From: JACPLA01 sp035291905
GTDB lineage: Bacteria > Bacteroidota > Ignavibacteria > UBA10030
Direction of reading: 5' to 3'
DNA length: 6,115 nucleotides
Assembly: GCA_035291905.1 (NCBI GenBank)
Contig: DATDRF010000215.1
Span: 1 to 6,115, forward strand
Shown here: one piece after another, positions 1 to 5,272 of the stretch
Position numbering within the stretch: the first letter of the stretch is position 1
Layout: the number at the start of each line of letters is the position of its first letter
Notes under the pieces: generated by a model
Told to the model about the DNA's origin: nothing
What the model saw: the letters and a program-made list of their open reading frames with translations, nothing else
The model's database searches: none
Position numbers and translations under genes: made by a program

Positions 1-297
1 CAGAGAATCCCCGCCGGTGAGGGCGCTGATCAGTATGACGACGTACCAGGCGATGGCCGTCAGGCCTCCACCGATCGCTGGCTCCCAGATGGTGACACCC
101 CTGGAGAGCATTGCAGAAACTGCAGCGATGACGATGATGCCGCCAAACGACCACCCGCCGATGATCTTGTCACCAAACGAAAGTCGGAACGACGAAGCGG
201 CAAAAATGGGAAGCAGGTAGAACACGGCAAACATGCCCAGCGTGATCCAAACCCACTTCCACTGAAACTTCTTCTCCTGTGCCGGTGTGTCGGTCAT
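1..297 (-). CDS. Small membrane protein of unknown function, 3' end beyond the window
   Basis: I do not recognise this gene. It begins at an ATG at 297-295 and stays open for 99 codons to the window edge, so its C-terminus is missing. The protein opens MTDTPAQEKKFQWKWVWITL: a short polar N-terminus and then a hydrophobic segment at about residues 17-36. A second hydrophobic stretch lies at about 51-64, and a third at about 78-93 follows a Gly-rich turn with a conserved-looking WEPAIGGG (71-78). The GWSFGG and EPAIGGG motifs suggest a compact bundle of glycine-lined helices, but I cannot name a family. GGAG lies just upstream of the ATG. The start is only 10 bases after the RDD gene's stop, so the two are very probably co-transcribed and may work together in the inner membrane. 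The reading frame is secure; the function is unknown. Confidence 0.8.
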   Translation of the reverse strand, partial: MTDTPAQEKKFQWKWVWITLGMFAVFYLLPIFAASSFRLSFGDKIIGGWSFGGIIVIAAVSAMLSRGVTIWEPAIGGGLTAIAWYVVILISALTGGDSL

Positions 298-307
298 GAT
301 CTCCGGA

Positions 308-772
308 TTACTTGTTGACGACGAGACAACCTGCGATCATGTCGTGAAGCGCCTGCTTTTTTTCGGTGAAGCCGGCCATGATATACCCAATGCAAAGAAT
401 CGCCCCGGAAATAATCTTCCCGAAGTAGCGCCCGGTTGCGCGGCCAAACGAGATACGGTTGCCGTTCGCATCCGTGACGATAATGCTGAGGGCCATTTTT
501 CCAAGAGTTCCTTGCTTCGCAGAAGATTCCATAAGAGCAAAATACAACCATTGCGCCGCACTGGCCACCAGGATGAGGGTCATCATTCCTCCTATCATAC
601 CTGCAGCCATGGCCTCGGCGTCCCCCTCATCCATTGTCATTTCATCCATCGTGGCCATGCTGGTGAACAGCCCGACGCCGAAAACCATCATGATGATTCC
701 CATCACGAATCCGATAATGATGGTGTCAATGAGGTATGCCGCGAACCTCTTCCAAAAACCTGCATATGTCAT
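308..772 (-). CDS. RDD family inner-membrane protein
   Basis: This 154-residue protein has the hallmarks of the RDD family: an N-terminal GFWKRFAAYLIDTIII (Arg9 and Asp16 at the start of the first helix), a central KQGTLGKMALSIIVTD block (86-101), and a C-terminal ALHDMIAGCLVV block (141-152). Likely membrane helices are at about 11-35, 60-82 and 115-134. RDD proteins are poorly characterised; one has been reported to act in cation/proton exchange, but most have no known substrate. The loop between helices 1 and 2 is odd: residues 36-58 are rich in Met (39, 42, 45, 47, 55) and acidic residues. The start is supported by a strong Shine-Dalgarno sequence (AGGGAGG, complement of 777-783), four bases before the ATG. 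It is followed after 10 bases by the small membrane protein gene and preceded by an 87-base gap from the dehydrogenase-like gene. The family call is firm; the substrate is unknown. Confidence 0.92.
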   Translation of the reverse strand: MTYAGFWKRFAAYLIDTIIIGFVMGIIMMVFGVGLFTSMATMDEMTMDEGDAEAMAAGMIGGMMTLILVASAAQWLYFALMESSAKQGTLGKMALSIIVTDANGNRISFGRATGRYFGKIISGAILCIGYIMAGFTEKKQALHDMIAGCLVVNK

Positions 773-776
773 ACTT

Positions 777-783
777 CCTCCCT
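777..783 (-). promoter_or_regulatory. Strong ribosome binding site of the RDD gene
   Basis: Read on the minus strand this is AGGGAGG followed by AAGT and the ATG at 772-770. It fixes the RDD start. It also shows that this organism uses Shine-Dalgarno initiation for some genes, unlike the weak leaders of the dehydrogenase-like gene, rqcH and gmk in the same window. Confidence 0.75.
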
Positions 784-859
784 GAGAAGTTGGACAAACG
801 GAATGGAGAACTCCAGATGGTACGATTTTCGGATTACACCTGCAAGAGCGATGGATCGG

Positions 860-2311
860 CTATTTCACGAGAATCAGCGGTATCGTCCTCCTGAGGACGC
901 CGCTCCCCTCGAGGGTGAGCCTGCAATAAAACCACCCGCTGGAAGCCTTTCTCGCTTCCCATCGAATTGCATGGCGTCCGGCGGACTGGTCATGGTTCGC
1001 CAGGAGATCGATCATCCTGCCAAGAGGATCGAAGATCGCTATTTGTATGCGTCCGCTGTATGGAAGTTCATAACGGATTTCCACGGAGGAGTTGAAAGGA
1101 TTGGGATAGCTTTGAATCTCGAATGAGAGAGGGGAGGATGAGTCGTGTCGTATTCCTGTGGACGGGGATCGGAGCTTCAATCGAAAAATCTCCCCGGCAA
1201 GAGAACAACTGAACAGTTCGCCCCCTTCGTCGATCCCGAACGAAGAGAGGGAATAAGCGTCCATGGTATCGATCGGCACATTTGTCAAGGAATCGGGGCT
1301 GGTGTAGTGGAGCGCCCAGATGCGGCCGGAGACGAAATCGCCGTAGATATAGAATCCCGCAAGATCCGGGAACGCTCCGCCGCGGTAGACATATCCGCCG
1401 GTGACGGATCCCCCCAACGAGCGCTCGTAATCCCAGATCGGCAGCGTCAGGCCTGTCGTGTCGCATCCGCTTGAAGGATTGTAGCACTGCGTTCCCTCCA
1501 TAATGCGCCATCCGTAGTTCTTTCCGCGTTCGATCAGATCGATCTCCTCAAGCGTGTTCTGTCCGACATCCCCGCACCAGAGGAAGGCAGTGACGGGATC
1601 GAAACTGAACCGCCAGGGATTGCGCAGCCCGTAAGCGTAGATCTCCTCTCGCCATCCGTTCATGTTTCCGACAAACGGATTGCCGGGAGGGATTCCGTAG
1701 GGAAGGCCGCCGTCCGTCGTGTCGACGTCGATGCGGAGAATCTTGCCGAGGAGAACGGAGAGGTTCTGCGCGTTGTTCTGCGGATCGCCCCCCGAGCCGC
1801 CGTCGCCGAGTCCGATGTACAGAAAACCGTCGGGCCCGAATTCCAATGCGCCGCCGTTGTGGTTGGTGTAGGGTTGATTGACGCGGAGAAGGACCGTTTG
1901 CGATGCCGGGTCGGCCGAATCGGGATCGTTCGCACTGACAGAGAAACGGGAAATGAACGTACGAAGAGTATCGGTTTGCCTTGTGTAATTAACGTAGAAG
2001 TAGCCGTTCGTTTCGTACTGGGGATGGAATGCAAGCCCCAACAGTCCCCTCTCGCCGCCGCTTGTGACGCTGTCGGTGAAATCGAGGAAGATGCGCGCTG
2101 AGGTGACGGTGTCGGCGTTTTCAAAGACCTTGATAACGCCCCCTTGCTCGACGACAAAGATCCTGTTCGTTCCGTCGTTTGCTGACGTCAGTCCGACGGG
2201 AGAGGTGAATGTCAGCAAAGGAAAAGCGCGCTCAAACCTGACAGCCGGCTGAGCCCCGGCTGCCGTGACGATCAAGCCGCACAAAAACACAATCTTCAAG
2301 ATTTCTCTCAC
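860..2311 (-). CDS. Secreted glucose/sorbosone dehydrogenase-type beta-propeller protein with T9SS sorting domain
   Basis: This 483-residue exported protein starts at GTG. A signal peptide covers residues 1-20 (hydrophobic 6-19, AAGA|QP cleavage site). Residues about 25-380 match the GSDH/PQQ-dependent sugar dehydrogenase family: VVEQGGVIKVF (53-63), ERGLLGLAFHP (87-97), TNHNGGALEFGPDG (149-162, His151 at the family's catalytic position), GLGDGG (167-172) and YGLRNPWRFSFD (227-238, Arg230/Asn231). Cys276 and Cys283 could form a disulfide. Residues about 398-483 are a Por/T9SS type A sorting domain (SYPNPFN, YELPYSG, FDPLGR, AGRH..RWEA, SSGWFYCRL). It would therefore be carried across the outer membrane and released or anchored at the surface. 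By eye, the Lys and two Arg that contact PQQ late in the Acinetobacter enzyme are not conserved, so cofactor and substrate are uncertain. The GTG overlaps the rqcH stop (GTGA, 2308-2311) and has no clear Shine-Dalgarno sequence, so translational coupling is likely. Confidence 0.92.
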   Translation of the reverse strand: MREILKIVFLCGLIVTAAGAQPAVRFERAFPLLTFTSPVGLTSANDGTNRIFVVEQGGVIKVFENADTVTSARIFLDFTDSVTSGGERGLLGLAFHPQYETNGYFYVNYTRQTDTLRTFISRFSVSANDPDSADPASQTVLLRVNQPYTNHNGGALEFGPDGFLYIGLGDGGSGGDPQNNAQNLSVLLGKILRIDVDTTDGGLPYGIPPGNPFVGNMNGWREEIYAYGLRNPWRFSFDPVTAFLWCGDVGQNTLEEIDLIERGKNYGWRIMEGTQCYNPSSGCDTTGLTLPIWDYERSLGGSVTGGYVYRGGAFPDLAGFYIYGDFVSGRIWALHYTSPDSLTNVPIDTMDAYSLSSFGIDEGGELFSCSLAGEIFRLKLRSPSTGIRHDSSSPLSFEIQSYPNPFNSSVEIRYELPYSGRIQIAIFDPLGRMIDLLANHDQSAGRHAIRWEARKASSGWFYCRLTLEGSGVLRRTIPLILVK

Positions 2312-3987
2312 AGTGGTCTATCGTTTTTGGCTGCGGGGAGTTGAGGCGGTACCATCAGGACGGTCTCCCGATCCACCATGACGGTGCCGGCAGGAGACCC
2401 CTTTCGTTTATGCACGTTCTTCCGTTCGGTCATTGCCACCGGTACGAGCCGGGAGTTCTTCATCTTACTATAGTATGCGGCAATGGCGGCCGCCTGCTCC
2501 TTGGCCCTCTTGCTGATCTCACCTTTGCCGGTTCCGACGCGAAGGACAACGTGCGACCCTCCCGCACCGCGGGCGTGAAACCAAAGATCGTTGGGCCGCG
2601 CGTATCTTGTCGTCAGCATGTCATTGTTCTCGCTGCTCTTTCCTGCCCACACTTCGAATCCCCCGTCGACCGTGAACACGCGGAAGGGAATCTGTTCGTT
2701 CTTCGCAGTCCCTTTTCCGCCCGGGCGAACGCCCGACTCCTTCGCATGAGCCGAGGAGAATTCCTTCCATTGCTCCGGTGTCTGCACCTGCTCAAGCAGC
2801 CCGAGAAGCGTGATCACATCGTCGTACCGATCACGATAACCTTGTTTGTGTCCCTCCTGGTCCTCCAGCCCCTGTTTTGCTTTTCGGGCTTTATCGAAAA
2901 ACCGCTCCGCATTCTTTGCGGGCGAAAGATGAGGATCGAGGGCGACCTCAACCTCCCCGCGTTCGGGCGAAAAAACATTCTCAAGCTTTGCCGTCTCATC
3001 GCCGCGTCGGATCTGGTGCAGATGAGCCATCAGAAGCTTCCCGCTCAGCTCGCACGTCGAAGCCCTGTCGGCGGATTCTTTCTCTTCAGCGGTGATTTTC
3101 GCCGTCGTTCGCTCAATGCGTTCCTTTTCTGACTTGAGCTTTGCGATTGCCTGGTCGCGCTCCGTATGAAAGCTCTTTTCGCGGTGTGAGGATGACACAA
3201 ATGTTCTGACGGCCTGATGGACGGAAACAAAACTCTCGGACTCCGATTCCTGAAATTGACGGAGCCCGACAATGGAAAATCGGACGGGATGTCCCTCCTC
3301 TTTATAGATACGGGGGGACGGCGAGTCGGTGAGTTCCCTCAACATGGTCTTCGCCTGATCAAAGAGAATCTGTGCGTGAGCAACGGTGATTTCGGCTGCG
3401 GCGACGCGTTCATCGAGACCAGAGCGTGCAAAGAGCTCGCGGATCAGAAGCGAGCCCATGAGCGGCATCATCGTTTTCAAAGCCGCGAACGCCGGGATGT
3501 GCCCGATCCCCGAAAGCTGGTTGTGAAAAGCGGCCGCGTCGGCGGGGAAGGGCTTTGTGGAAACCACCTCTTCCGCCGTCGTTGCAATATACTCCTTCGG
3601 GTGAAGGAAGGCATCCAGAACGACGCGTTTCGAATCGACCAGCAGAATGTTTGCCTTCGACCTGTACAGGTGTACGAGGATTTCCCCGGGTTTATCCGTC
3701 GCGATCTTCAACTCGCGATCATGGGGATGAATTGAAACGGAGCGGACCGCTGATCCAACGAGACGTGGAAAGAGATCGATGGTGTTCTTTTTCGCCCGGG
3801 GGAAGGAACTTCGCAGGTACACATGGTTCGAAGAGGGGTCGCATGAAACGATGAGAAAATCTCCTCCCGAGAAGGCAATCACCAGTTCGTTTTTGTTTTG
3901 AGAAAAGATCTGTTCGATCGTCGCACCCGCAAGACGGGTGTTGAGATCGCGGACAATGAAGGAGAGGGTATAGTAATTGCTGATCAT
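2308..3987 (-). CDS. rqcH: RqcH (NFACT/Rqc2 family), ribosome-associated quality control factor
   Basis: With the start at 3987 this is a 559-residue NFACT protein, a normal family length. The N-terminal NFACT-N domain opens MISNYYTLSFIVRDLNTRLA, followed by NKNELVIAF, and contains the DR pair (Asp90-Arg91 in HPHDREL) needed for tailing activity in studied homologues. A helix-hairpin-helix/middle region spans about 145-230. Charged helices at about 273-325 and 355-400 form the coiled-coil arm. The NFACT-R (DUF814) domain is at about 435-550, with ARPNDLWFHARGAGGSHVVLR split across 463-483 and ERKNVHKRKGSPAG (521-534). Family members bind 50S subunits carrying stalled peptidyl-tRNA and add C-terminal alanine tails that mark the chain for proteolysis. 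A longer in-frame start at 4203 would add 72 residues read from a palindromic repeat, so I reject it. The Shine-Dalgarno signal is poor (GGA abuts the ATG). Its stop overlaps the start of the exported dehydrogenase-like gene, and it is divergent from yicC. Confidence 0.94.
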   Translation of the reverse strand: MISNYYTLSFIVRDLNTRLAGATIEQIFSQNKNELVIAFSGGDFLIVSCDPSSNHVYLRSSFPRAKKNTIDLFPRLVGSAVRSVSIHPHDRELKIATDKPGEILVHLYRSKANILLVDSKRVVLDAFLHPKEYIATTAEEVVSTKPFPADAAAFHNQLSGIGHIPAFAALKTMMPLMGSLLIRELFARSGLDERVAAAEITVAHAQILFDQAKTMLRELTDSPSPRIYKEEGHPVRFSIVGLRQFQESESESFVSVHQAVRTFVSSSHREKSFHTERDQAIAKLKSEKERIERTTAKITAEEKESADRASTCELSGKLLMAHLHQIRRGDETAKLENVFSPERGEVEVALDPHLSPAKNAERFFDKARKAKQGLEDQEGHKQGYRDRYDDVITLLGLLEQVQTPEQWKEFSSAHAKESGVRPGGKGTAKNEQIPFRVFTVDGGFEVWAGKSSENNDMLTTRYARPNDLWFHARGAGGSHVVLRVGTGKGEISKRAKEQAAAIAAYYSKMKNSRLVPVAMTERKNVHKRKGSPAGTVMVDRETVLMVPPQLPAAKNDRPL

Positions 3988-4065
3988 TCCAAAAAAGTTA
4001 GGAAAATTCAGAGCAAATACAAAGAATTGAGAGAGAAACTGAGGCGCATGTTTCGATGTTTCCAC

Positions 4066-4173
4066 GCCATCCGTTAAAACGGACGGCTTGAAGAACCGCG
4101 TCAATCCACAATCCCGCAAAGCGGGATTGTGACGAATCACGTGTAATAGAGCCGTCGGTTTCCAACCGATGGC
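4066..4173. repeat. 108-base three-hairpin palindromic element (REP/MITE-like)
   Basis: Three inverted repeats lie in a row. Hairpin 1: GCCATCCGTT (4066-4075) with AACGGACGGC (4078-4087), one mismatch that is a G-U wobble on the minus strand. Hairpin 2: CACAATCCCGC (4107-4117) with GCGGGATTGTG (4121-4131), a perfect 11-bp stem with an AAA loop. Hairpin 3: GCCGTCGGTT (4151-4160) with AACCGATGGC (4164-4173), one G-U wobble on the plus strand. The two spacers are both exactly 19 bases. The outer arms (4066-4075 and 4164-4173) match each other inverted at 9 of 10 bases, as do the inner arms (4078-4087 and 4151-4160). The element is therefore near-symmetric about the loop of hairpin 2. This layout is typical of REP-type or other non-autonomous palindromic elements spread by a transposase acting in trans. 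The family assignment is inference; the pairing is directly visible. Confidence 0.8.
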
Positions 4174-4222
4174 GTGCCCTGCTGTGGACAACTCTCGTGA
4201 CAAACTTGTTCAAAACTTGTCC

Positions 4223-4251
4223 TTGCCGTCCCTTCAAATGTTTCGTACATT
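4223..4251 (+). promoter_or_regulatory. Possible sigma-70-type promoter for yicC-gmk-rpoZ
   Basis: TTGCCG (4223-4228) and TACATT (4246-4251) are separated by 17 bases and each matches the sigma-70 consensus at 4 of 6 positions. Transcription would begin near 4258, giving a leader of about 35 bases to the yicC ATG at 4293. TACATTG also loosely resembles the Bacteroidota -7 box. It lies outside the palindromic element, in the right place for the plus-strand operon. Matches this weak are common by chance. Confidence 0.3.
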
Positions 4252-4292
4252 GCTTGGCATTTCTCCCCCCGAACAAAAGGAAAAAGCCCTTG

Positions 4293-5171
4293 ATGCAAAG
4301 CATGACCGGCTACGGCCGGGCGGAAATCGTAAAGGACGGGATCACCTGTACAGTAGAGGTGCGGAGCGTGAACAGCCGCTTTCTCGAGGTTGTCTCCCGC
4401 TCACCCCGGTCGCTTGCCCACCGTGAAAACGACATCAAAGAGATTGTACGTTCCTTCGTGAACAGAGGTAAGATCTCGCTTTCGATTGTACTCGAAAAAG
4501 AGGCGAACGGAGCCCTTCCCGTGGCAATCAATCCCACCGCCGCGAAGGCATACTATAAGCTCCTGACTCAGCTCAAGAAAGCGGTGAAGATCAGGGAGCA
4601 GGTCAAGCTGGAACATTTGCTGAAATTCTCGGAAGTACTCGAAACGACCGACGAAAACGAACCCGACGAACAGGAATGGGAGGCTGTGACGGAGACCCTG
4701 AAGGCCGGACTTTCCGCCTTGAACACGATGCGCTCAAACGAGGGAAAAGAACTCTCTCTCGATCTGGAACGGCGCATCCGGTGGATGGATGAAGCGATCA
4801 ACCGCATCGAGGCGGAATCCAGGAAGAGAATACCGGAAGAGCGGAAGAGGCTGGAAGAACGCGTGACCCAGCTTCTCACGGACAAATCGGTCATTGACCA
4901 GAACCGGCTGGAGCTGGAGATCATCCTCCTCTCCGACAAGCTCGATGTCACGGAGGAATGTGTCCGGTTCCGCAGCCACACGAAGTTCTTTCTCGAGACA
5001 ATGAGGAAAGAGGAGGCGGCGGGCCGCAAGCTGAATTTTCTTGTTCAGGAAATGAACCGCGAGGCGAATACGATCGGTTCAAAGGCCAACGATTCGGAAA
5101 CAGCCCATCAGGTGGTTCAGTTGAAGGAAGAGCTGGAAAAGATTCGCGAGCAACTACAAAACATTGAGTAA
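4293..5171 (+). CDS. yicC: YicC/YloC family endoribonuclease
   Basis: With the ATG at 4293 the product is 292 residues, the usual length for YicC. It opens MQSMTGYGRAEI, the family's standard N-terminus, followed by EVRSVNSRFLEV (22-33) and FVNRGKISLSI (55-65). The central part is helical and charged (about 140-200). The C-terminal DUF1732 domain (about 206-292) carries LSDKLDVTEECVRFRSH (213-229) and GRKLNFLVQEMNREANTIGSK (split across 244-264). E. coli YicC is linked to turnover of the small RNA RyhB, and the family has been described as endoribonucleases; the target here is unknown. An in-frame ATG at 4197 would add 32 residues with no family resemblance and is rejected. An AGG about 12 bases upstream is a weak ribosome binding site. 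The gene heads the conserved yicC-gmk-rpoZ cluster and is divergent from rqcH. Confidence 0.95.
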   Translation: MQSMTGYGRAEIVKDGITCTVEVRSVNSRFLEVVSRSPRSLAHRENDIKEIVRSFVNRGKISLSIVLEKEANGALPVAINPTAAKAYYKLLTQLKKAVKIREQVKLEHLLKFSEVLETTDENEPDEQEWEAVTETLKAGLSALNTMRSNEGKELSLDLERRIRWMDEAINRIEAESRKRIPEERKRLEERVTQLLTDKSVIDQNRLELEIILLSDKLDVTEECVRFRSHTKFFLETMRKEEAAGRKLNFLVQEMNREANTIGSKANDSETAHQVVQLKEELEKIREQLQNIE

Positions 5172-5272
5172 GGCGGTTAATTGGTTAAATAGTTCATTGG
5201 TTAATTCAAACAGCGGGCGGATTCTTGACCCGCCAATTAACTGATCACCAATTAACCAATAACCATTCCGCC
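5172..5272. repeat. 101-base imperfect palindrome filling the yicC-gmk spacer
   Basis: The whole spacer is one nested inverted repeat. GGCGG (5172-5176) pairs with CCGCC (5268-5272). GGTTAATTGGTTAA (5175-5188) pairs with TTAACCAATAACC (5252-5264) with a one-base bulge. TTAATT (5201-5206) pairs with AATTAA (5235-5240). A central GC stem (GGCGG 5216-5220 with CCGCC 5230-5234, or GCGGG 5213-5217 with CCCGC 5229-5233) closes it. The TTGGTTAA motif recurs at about 5181-5188 and, as TTGGTTAATT, at 5197-5206, and inverted on the right, giving a short-period repeat character. It is more AT-rich than the flanking genes. It begins immediately after the yicC TAA and ends at the base before the gmk ATG. 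There is no downstream T-tract, so it does not look like a simple terminator. Confidence 0.7.

Larger units (their letters stand above)
3988..4292. other. 305-base divergent intergenic region between rqcH and yicC
   Basis: No family-supported gene lies here. The part next to rqcH (3988-4065) is AT-rich and should hold the rqcH promoter and leader, but I find no convincing -35/-10 pair on the minus strand. The middle (4066-4173) is a three-hairpin palindromic element. The right part (4174-4292) carries a plausible yicC promoter. The open frames crossing the region are in-frame extensions of rqcH and yicC or antisense shadows, and none resembles a known protein. Confidence 0.8.

Noticed and set aside
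773..859. 87-base gap between the dehydrogenase-like gene and the RDD gene, checked for a terminator or promoter
   Set aside because: Only a 5-bp TGGAG/CTCCA inverted repeat with a 2-base spacer is present, with no T-tract, and no convincing -35/-10 pair was found. Whether the RDD gene shares the upstream transcript is left open.
287..1126. 279-codon plus-strand open frame opposite the RDD gene and the end of the dehydrogenase-like gene
   Set aside because: It is antisense to two well-supported genes. Its composition (many His, Arg, Pro with no pattern) is that of a shadow frame, and it matches no family I know.
2341..3132. 263-codon plus-strand open frame opposite rqcH
   Set aside because: It is fully antisense to the conserved NFACT-R and coiled-coil coding region, and its translation shows no domain. 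It is a shadow of rqcH codon structure.
3988..4065. Minus-strand promoter for rqcH in the AT-rich segment
   Set aside because: A -10-like TGTATT (minus strand) has no acceptable -35 at 16-18 bases, and no clear Bacteroidota TAnnTTTG box is present, so no site is annotated.
4107..4131. Perfect 11-bp hairpin considered as a Rho-independent terminator
   Set aside because: Neither strand has a T-tract after the stem, and no gene ends nearby, since it lies between two divergent genes. It fits better as the centre of the three-hairpin element.
4066..4173. Row of hairpins considered as a short CRISPR array or tRNA-like gene
   Set aside because: The three palindromes differ in sequence and are not direct repeats with unique spacers. 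There is no acceptor, anticodon or T-loop arrangement.
4568..5029. 153-codon minus-strand frame opposite yicC, very rich in Ser and Arg
   Set aside because: The Ser/Arg/Phe richness is what antisense reading of Glu/Lys/Arg-rich helical codons gives. yicC on the other strand is certain.
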